64,000 nt of DNA, taken from Luteolibacter sp. SL250. Its GTDB lineage: Bacteria > Verrucomicrobiota > Verrucomicrobiia > Verrucomicrobiales > Akkermansiaceae. The stretch is from the NCBI RefSeq assembly GCF_026625605.1, contig NZ_CP113054.1:372001-436000 (forward strand), given 5' to 3'. The stretch's first letter is position 1. Every line of letters begins with the position of its first letter. The notes under the pieces were generated by a model. The model was not told the DNA's origin. It did no database searches and saw nothing but the letters and a program-made list of their open reading frames with translations. The position numbers and the translations under genes were made by a program. Shown in pieces: positions 59,264 to 64,000 of the stretch.

Positions 59264-61099
59264 ATGTCCACGGCATCCCCGCAACAGCACACGTTCCAGG
59301 CAGAGGTCAAACAGCTCCTCGATATCGTCATCCACTCCCTCTACACGGATAAGGAAATCTTTGTCCGTGAGCTGGTCTCCAACGCCTCCGACGCGCTGGA
59401 AAAGATGCGCCTCAAGGAACTGACCGAGTCCGATGTCTTTGAGAAGGGCAAGGCCCTCGAGATCACCATCATCACGGATGAGGAGAACAAGACCCTCACC
59501 ATCGCGGACTCCGGCATCGGCATGACGGAGGAGGAACTGGTGCGCAATCTCGGCACCATCGCCCACTCCGGCACGAAGGCTTTCCTCCAGGCGATGAAGG
59601 AAAAGGGCGAGGCCGGTCCGGAGGTCATCGGCCAGTTCGGCGTCGGCTTCTACAGCGCCTTCATGGCGGCGGACCGCGTGGAGGTCTATACCCGCTCCTG
59701 GGAGCCGGGCGCACCCGGCCTGAAGTGGGAGAGCGACGGCCAGGGCGGCTACACCATCGAGCCGGTGGAGGACGTTGCCCGCGGCTCGAAGATGGTCCTG
59801 CACCTGAAGGACGAAACCTTCGCGAAGAAAAGCAAGGTCGAGGAGCTGCTGAAGAAATACTCCAACTTCGTTTCCTTCCCGATCCTCGTCGAAGGCGAGC
59901 GCGTCAACACCGTCGGAGCGATCTGGCTGAAGTCGAAGAACGAGGTGTCCAAGGAGGAGTACGCGGAGTTCTACAAGTTCATCGGCCACGCGTGGGACGA
60001 ACCGTTCTACACCATGCACTTCAGCGCGGACGCGCCCATCACCATCAACGCGCTGCTCTTCACCCCGGGTGAGAACAACGAGCGCTTCGGCATGGGCCAG
60101 ATGGAGCCGGGCGTCGCCCTCTACTGCAAGAAGGTGCTCATCGACCCGAAGCCGAAGGGCCTGCTCCCCGAGTGGCTGCGCTTCCTCAAGGGCGTGATCG
60201 ATTCCGCCGACCTGCCGCTCAACATTTCCCGCGAGTCCATGCAGGACAGCGCGCTGGTCAGGAAGCTGAACCAGCTCATCACGAAGCGTTTCCTCAAGTT
60301 CCTCGAAAAGCAGGCCGCGGACGAGCCGGAGAAATTCCGCGAGTTCCACGAAAAGTTCGGCCGCTTCCTCAAGGAAGGCATCGCCACCAGCTATGAGCAC
60401 CAGGAAGCCCTCGCCGGGCTGCTGCGTTTCGAAAGCTCCATGACGGAGGCCGGCACGCTCACCAGCTTCGCCGACTACAACACCCGCGCGAAAGAAGAGC
60501 AGAAGGAAATCTACTACCTCACCGGTCCATCCCGCGAGGTGATCGAAAGCGGTCCATATCTCGAGGCGTTCAAGGCCCGCGGCCTGGAAGTCGCCTTCTT
60601 CACGGATCCGGTGGACAGCTACGTGCTCCAGTCGCTGCCGGAGTTCGCCGGCAAGACCCTCGTGGCCGCCGACCGTGCGGAGATCGAGCTGGATGACCTT
60701 TCCGATGAAAAGGAAAAGCTCGGCGAGGCTGAGGCAAAGTCCCTCACCGAGTGGCTCCAGGAAAAGCTGGGCGGCAAGGTGGCGTCGGTGAACGTCGGCA
60801 AGCGTCTGGTCGAAAGCCCGGTCGTCGCCCTCACCCCGAAGGACTCCCTCAATCCGCAGATGCGCGCCATGATGAAGTCCATGGGCCAGGAAATGCCGGA
60901 GGAAAAGCCGACGCTGGAGATCAACGCCGGCCACGGCCTGGTGAAGAAACTTTCCTCGCTCAAGGACAGCGACCCGGAACTGGCGGAGGCCATCGGCGTG
61001 CAGCTCGCGGACCAGGCGCTGCTCGCTGCGGGCCTCGTGGAGAATCCGCAGGCCGTCGCCGCACGGATGAACGCGCTGCTGGAGCGGGTCATCAAGTGA
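59264..61099 (+). CDS. htpG: HtpG, Hsp90-family chaperone
   Basis: The 611-residue protein has the GHKL ATPase motifs of Hsp90: ELVSNASDALEKMR, LTIADSGIGMTEEELV, NLGTIAHSGTKAF and IGQFGVGFYSAFMAADRV. It continues with the middle-domain NISRESMQDSALVRKL and the C-terminal dimer domain. It folds or protects client proteins under stress. Length is normal. It is followed by an inverted-repeat element. Confidence 0.96.
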   Translation: MSTASPQQHTFQAEVKQLLDIVIHSLYTDKEIFVRELVSNASDALEKMRLKELTESDVFEKGKALEITIITDEENKTLTIADSGIGMTEEELVRNLGTIAHSGTKAFLQAMKEKGEAGPEVIGQFGVGFYSAFMAADRVEVYTRSWEPGAPGLKWESDGQGGYTIEPVEDVARGSKMVLHLKDETFAKKSKVEELLKKYSNFVSFPILVEGERVNTVGAIWLKSKNEVSKEEYAEFYKFIGHAWDEPFYTMHFSADAPITINALLFTPGENNERFGMGQMEPGVALYCKKVLIDPKPKGLLPEWLRFLKGVIDSADLPLNISRESMQDSALVRKLNQLITKRFLKFLEKQAADEPEKFREFHEKFGRFLKEGIATSYEHQEALAGLLRFESSMTEAGTLTSFADYNTRAKEEQKEIYYLTGPSREVIESGPYLEAFKARGLEVAFFTDPVDSYVLQSLPEFAGKTLVAADRAEIELDDLSDEKEKLGEAEAKSLTEWLQEKLGGKVASVNVGKRLVESPVVALTPKDSLNPQMRAMMKSMGQEMPEEKPTLEINAGHGLVKKLSSLKDSDPELAEAIGVQLADQALLAAGLVENPQAVAARMNALLERVIK

Positions 61100-61108
61100 C
61101 CCGGACGG

Positions 61109-61167
61109 AGTGCGGACTTCAGTCCGCTTGTTCCACCAAGGGGTGCGGACCGAAGTCCGCGCCCCCT
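61109..61167. repeat. Dispersed inverted repeat (GGAGCGC family), copy 3, degenerate
   Basis: Arms 61109-61129 and 61147-61167 follow the same plan as the copies at 13014 and 15872 (GGAGTGCGGACTTCAGTC and a degenerate complement), with three mismatched arm positions. It lies 10 bases after htpG and is followed by CCCTTTT, so it may also act as an htpG terminator. Confidence 0.75.
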
Positions 61168-61191
61168 TTTCTCGCATTCAGTGGCCGCCTT

Positions 61192-61221
61192 GACACCGAA
61201 GCCGTGTGCACTATTATAGTG
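61192..61221 (+). promoter_or_regulatory. Promoter and 13-base operator of the RHH-PIN module
   Basis: TTGACA (61192-61197) and TATAGT (61215-61220) are separated by 17 bases, a near-ideal sigma-70 promoter. The -10 lies inside the perfect palindrome CACTATTATAGTG (61209-61221), a likely site for the ribbon-helix-helix antitoxin. Only two bases separate it from the ATG at 61224, so the transcript is probably leaderless. Confidence 0.7.
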
Positions 61222-61223
61222 TG

Positions 61224-61442
61224 ATGAAGAATATCACGCTAAGCGCGGACGAAAATCTCATTGAGCAGGCGCGCGAAGAGGCCCGCGCGCAAAGAACCAC
61301 GCTCAACTCGCTGTTCCGGGATTGGCTGGTGGAACTGACCGCGCGCAAGCATCGCTCGAAGCAGGTCGATGAACTGCTGGACCGTCTCTCGTACGTCGAT
61401 GCCGGTGGAACCTTCAGCCGGGAGGAGATGAATGAGCGCTGA
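61224..61442 (+). CDS. Ribbon-helix-helix-type antitoxin
   Basis: The 72-residue protein starts at the ATG at 61224 and reads KNITLSADENLIEQAREEARAQRTTLNSLFRDWL. This is the beta strand then helix-helix layout of small RHH antitoxins, with a C-terminal toxin-binding tail. It overlaps the PIN toxin gene by 11 bases. A start 18 bases earlier is possible but would lie in the operator. Confidence 0.85.
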   Translation: MKNITLSADENLIEQAREEARAQRTTLNSLFRDWLVELTARKHRSKQVDELLDRLSYVDAGGTFSREEMNER

Positions 61443-61848
61443 GGTCTTCCTGGACACCAACGTGATCGTCTATTCCTTCGATCAAAGCTCGCCGGCGAAG
61501 CGGGAAAGATCCTTGGAGCTGTTGCGTGGTGATTCCTGGGCGGTAAGCTGGCAGGTGGTGCAGGAGTTTGCCTCCGTGGCGCTGCATCGTTTCAAAGCCC
61601 CGATGTCGGAGGGGGATCTCGCGGACTACATTGAACTCATTCTCATGCCACATTGCCGGGTTTTTCCATCTGCTTCGATCTACCGGCAGGCCTTGGCAGT
61701 GAGGGAACAGACAGGTTACAGGTTCTACGACAGCCTTGTCGTGACGGCGGCATTGGAGAGCGGCGCGAAATTCCTCTATTCCGAGGATCTCCAGCATGGA
61801 CGGAAAATCGGTGGAATGATGATCGTGAATCCATTCTCCGGCGCCTGA
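61432..61848 (+). CDS. PIN-domain ribonuclease toxin (VapC type)
   Basis: The 138-residue protein has the PIN acidic residues: Asp8 in VFLDTNVIVYSFD, Glu in VVQEFASV, Asp in YRFYDSLVVTAAL and Asp in LYSEDLQHG. VapC toxins cleave tRNA or rRNA. The preceding RHH antitoxin and its own operator complete a type II module. Such an RNA-cleaving toxin is a conceivable source of the broken RNAs that the RtcB system repairs, but nothing in this sequence links them directly. Confidence 0.9.
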   Translation: MSAEVFLDTNVIVYSFDQSSPAKRERSLELLRGDSWAVSWQVVQEFASVALHRFKAPMSEGDLADYIELILMPHCRVFPSASIYRQALAVREQTGYRFYDSLVVTAALESGAKFLYSEDLQHGRKIGGMMIVNPFSGA

Positions 61849-61890
61849 TTATTTCCTGCCCATCGGTTAGGGACTGTCTATGAAGGCGTC

Positions 61891-63258
61891 ATGCCAGATG
61901 CGCACGACAATCCCTACGTCCTGACCGCCGACCGTGCGGAGGCACCTCCGGCCACCTGGCTGGGGCGGATGAAATACCTCGGACCGGGGTTGATCCTCAC
62001 CGCCTCCATCGTGGGCTCCGGCGAGCTGATCGGCACCACCATCTTCGGCGCGCGCGCGGGCTTCATCTGCTTCTGGGTCATCCTGGTGAGCTGCCTGGTG
62101 AAGGTGGCCCTCCAGATCGAGTTCGGGAAATACGCGCTCTACACCGGAAAGAGCACCATGGCGGCGCTCAACGGGCTGCCAGGCCCTCGGTTCGGCCGTG
62201 CGGGCTGGGCCATCTGGGTGTGGTTCGTGGTCATGATGGTGAAGCTGCTGCAGGTCGGCGGCATCGTCGGCGGGATGGCGACCCTGCTCGCCATGGCGTT
62301 CCCTTCCGTGCCGGTGCTGGTGTGGCTGCCGCTGGTCGTCCTCACCAACTGCGCGTTCGTTTCCCGCGGATACTCCGCCATCGAGAAAGGCTCCATCGTG
62401 ATGACGGTGCTGTTCACCATCACCACCTTGCTCTCGCTGCTGGCGCTGCAGTGGACGGGCCTCGCCGTCACCGGGGAGGAACTGCTTTCCGGCCTCGCCT
62501 TCGGCATGCCGAAGGAGGTCGTCTTCTACGCGTGGGCCGCCTTCGGCATCACCGGCATCGGCGGGGATGAGATCCTCGTCTACAACTACTGGCTCATCGA
62601 GAAGGGCTACGCCGCGAAGACCGGCCCGCGTGACGACTCCCCGGAGTGGGTGGCCCGTGCGAAGGGCTGGATCACTGTCATGAAAATGGACGCCCTCATT
62701 TCCATGGTGGTCTATACCGTGGTCACGGCGGCCTTTTACCTTCTCGGCGCGGCGGTCCTCCACCGCCTCGGCCAGCTTCCCGATGACAAGGACCTGCTGA
62801 AGCAGCTCAGCCTCATCTACACCCAGTCGCTCGGACCATGGGCGAAGTGGGTTTACCTCGTCGGCGCCATTGTCGTGCTGGCCTCCACCATGCTCGCCGC
62901 CACCGGTGCGTGGAGCCGCCAGTTCGCGGATGCGGCTGGCCAGTTCGGCTTCATCAACTTCCTGGACAAGGCCCAGCGGGACAAGCTGGTCAAAATCTTC
63001 ACCTGGCTCTTCCCCTGCCTGTGGGCGCTGGTCTTCATGTATTTCCGCAACAGCGCGATGATGGTCCTCGTCGGCGGTGCGGCGACCATGGCGGTGCTAT
63101 TCGTCGTCGTCTTCGCCTCCATCTGGTTCCGCTTCAGGACGCTGCCCGCGTCGCTGAAGCCGGGCCGCGGCTATGACATCGCGCTTGCCGTCAGCATCCT
63201 CGCCATCCTCGCGGTCGGGGTGCAGGCGCTGGTCAGCGCCCTGCAGAAGATCTTGTAG
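61891..63258 (+). CDS. Nramp-related divalent cation transporter without the canonical metal site
   Basis: The 455-residue protein has about 11 membrane segments and the Nramp layout. The TM1 motif DPGN is replaced by IVGSGEL (ILTASIVGSGELIGTT) and the TM6 MPH motif is absent (GITGIGGDEILVYNYWLIEKGY). True Nramp transporters use DPGN and the Met of TM6 to bind Mn/Fe. This protein therefore belongs to an Nramp-related branch whose substrate is unknown (perhaps Mg or another ion or an organic solute). It is 42 bases after the PIN toxin gene. Confidence 0.8.
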   Translation: MPDAHDNPYVLTADRAEAPPATWLGRMKYLGPGLILTASIVGSGELIGTTIFGARAGFICFWVILVSCLVKVALQIEFGKYALYTGKSTMAALNGLPGPRFGRAGWAIWVWFVVMMVKLLQVGGIVGGMATLLAMAFPSVPVLVWLPLVVLTNCAFVSRGYSAIEKGSIVMTVLFTITTLLSLLALQWTGLAVTGEELLSGLAFGMPKEVVFYAWAAFGITGIGGDEILVYNYWLIEKGYAAKTGPRDDSPEWVARAKGWITVMKMDALISMVVYTVVTAAFYLLGAAVLHRLGQLPDDKDLLKQLSLIYTQSLGPWAKWVYLVGAIVVLASTMLAATGAWSRQFADAAGQFGFINFLDKAQRDKLVKIFTWLFPCLWALVFMYFRNSAMMVLVGGAATMAVLFVVVFASIWFRFRTLPASLKPGRGYDIALAVSILAILAVGVQALVSALQKIL

Positions 63259-63355
63259 GAGTGAGCGGCACCGTGTATTGCGGGCCACCCCGGTTTGCTG
63301 CTTTACTTCGCATTTTCTGGTCGTTTCAATGGTTGGAAACCCATTTGATAACACC

Positions 63356-64000
63356 ATGCTTCGACAGATCGCCCCCCTCTCCCTGCTTGGCCTGCTTTCC
63401 GCCCCTGCCGCAACCATCAGTTTCCAGGAAGGTGTCGGACCAACCGTGGGGTATGATCATATTTCCAAGGACATCCGGAGCTCGCCAGCCACCAACAACG
63501 GCGCGCAGACCCTTGTGGGCAACCAACCGGCCGGAGTGGGCAAGATCCGCACCCTGATGTCATTCGGCCTGTCGGCGATTCCGGCTGGATCGACCATCAA
63601 CAGCATCAGCCTCACCCTTGTCACCGACAACCAGGATCAGGGAGGGACCATGGCCGGTGTCGGCATCGTCAATCTGCATGAGGTCATCCCTGGTGGCATC
63701 GCCGCCAACAACATGACCGATGGTGCGACTTGGGCGAATTGGTCCACCAACGACACGTGGACGACGGTGGACGGAGGCGGTGACTACAGTCCGACGGCTT
63801 TGACCTCTTCCACACTCAACGATGCGAGCGGCAACGGCAAGCTGGAGTGGGGGGAAACCGCCGTCTTCTCGACGACCACGGCCTTTGTCGCTGCGGCATA
63901 GGCAGCATTCGACGCAAACCTGCCACTGGAGTTCATCCTCATCGCCCCCACAGCCGAGGCGGGGACCTCCAGCCAGAATTTCTTCCGGTTCGTCTCGGAC
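63356..64000 (+). pseudogene. Exported DNRLRE-type protein with an in-frame TAG, cut by window edge
   Basis: From the ATG at 63356 (signal peptide LRQIAPLSLLGLLSAPAATISF) the frame encodes a beta-sandwich exported protein: FQEGVGPTVGYDHISKD, GAQTLVGNQ, LMSFGLSAIPAGSTINSISLTLVTDN. After residue 181 it meets TAG (63899-63901). The same frame continues without stop to the window edge as AAFDANLPLEFILIAPTAEAG and so on, clearly part of the same domain. So it is either a nonsense-mutated pseudogene, a sequencing error or a read-through gene. It resembles CBM-like DNRLRE domain proteins common in Verrucomicrobiota. Confidence 0.65.

Noticed and set aside
58487..61177. 896-codon minus-strand frame opposite ldhA and htpG
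   Set aside because: It spans two genes with complete conserved motifs; it is a high-GC shadow.

Overview
The window is a GC-rich chromosomal segment that looks like Verrucomicrobiota, most likely the Luteolibacter/Haloferula/Akkermansia side of Verrucomicrobiales. This is inferred from gene content: the insert-containing IspG, many exported repeat proteins, DPxxAxxW repeat proteins, a DNRLRE-type exported protein, and dispersed palindromic repeats. No rRNA, canonical tRNA, phage or CRISPR array is present. Both edges cut a gene.

The most striking block is an RNA-repair locus at about 9.4-18.9 kb. A sigma-54 activator with an N-terminal sensor domain (RtcR) is divergent from a -24/-12 promoter. 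That promoter precedes a Ro/TROVE protein, a tandem array of four Y-RNA-like RNAs, a CPCC-type small zinc protein, the RNA ligase RtcB, the RNA 3'-phosphate cyclase RtcA, and a double nucleotidyltransferase of RlaP type. Each Y-like RNA carries a circularly permuted tRNA mimic: T-arm, acceptor stem closed by a small loop, then D-arm. Each is held by a two-part helix that changes by compensatory substitutions between copies. ATGA or 8-base overlaps tie CPCC to rtcB and rtcA to the nucleotidyltransferase. The block reads as an inducible system that senses damaged RNA, binds it through Ro and Y RNA, and re-ends and religates it.

Layout. 1-9.4 kb: an edge-truncated repeat protein, an SMP-30 lactonase-like protein, CvfB, an MBL hydrolase, small exported proteins, a SWIM-SNF2 helicase and a peptidoglycan-binding protein. 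18.9-22.8 kb: DUF2017-like, clpS, ispG, TraB-like. 22.8-29.3 kb: VWA protein, two-component system, TPR protein, pseudokinase-FGE fusion. 29.3-33.6 kb: flavin electron-transfer genes (ApbE plus a two-FMN-domain NosR-like protein) and an exported FAD oxidoreductase. 33.7-40.3 kb: SDR, phosphatase-like protein, and pyruvate dehydrogenase genes with pdhC separated from pdhAB by a Doc toxin module and small lipoproteins. 40.3-49.6 kb: mnmG with three ParB-site-like palindromes, thioesterase, Lon-like protein, ankyrin-L,D-transpeptidase, priA. 49.6-50.1 kb: repeat-rich intergenic DNA. 50.1-58.1 kb: POTRA lipoprotein, oligopeptide ABC uptake genes, beta-helix protein, rRNA modification enzymes. 58.2-64 kb: D-lactate dehydrogenase, HtpG, an RHH-PIN toxin module, an Nramp-related transporter, and a 3'-truncated exported protein with an in-frame TAG.

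Several families of short inverted repeats are dispersed through intergenic DNA, two of them inside the RNA-repair operon. mnmG, the parS-like palindromes and a perfect DnaA box at 34.4 kb raise the possibility that the replication origin is near, but no dnaA, parA or parB is in the window.
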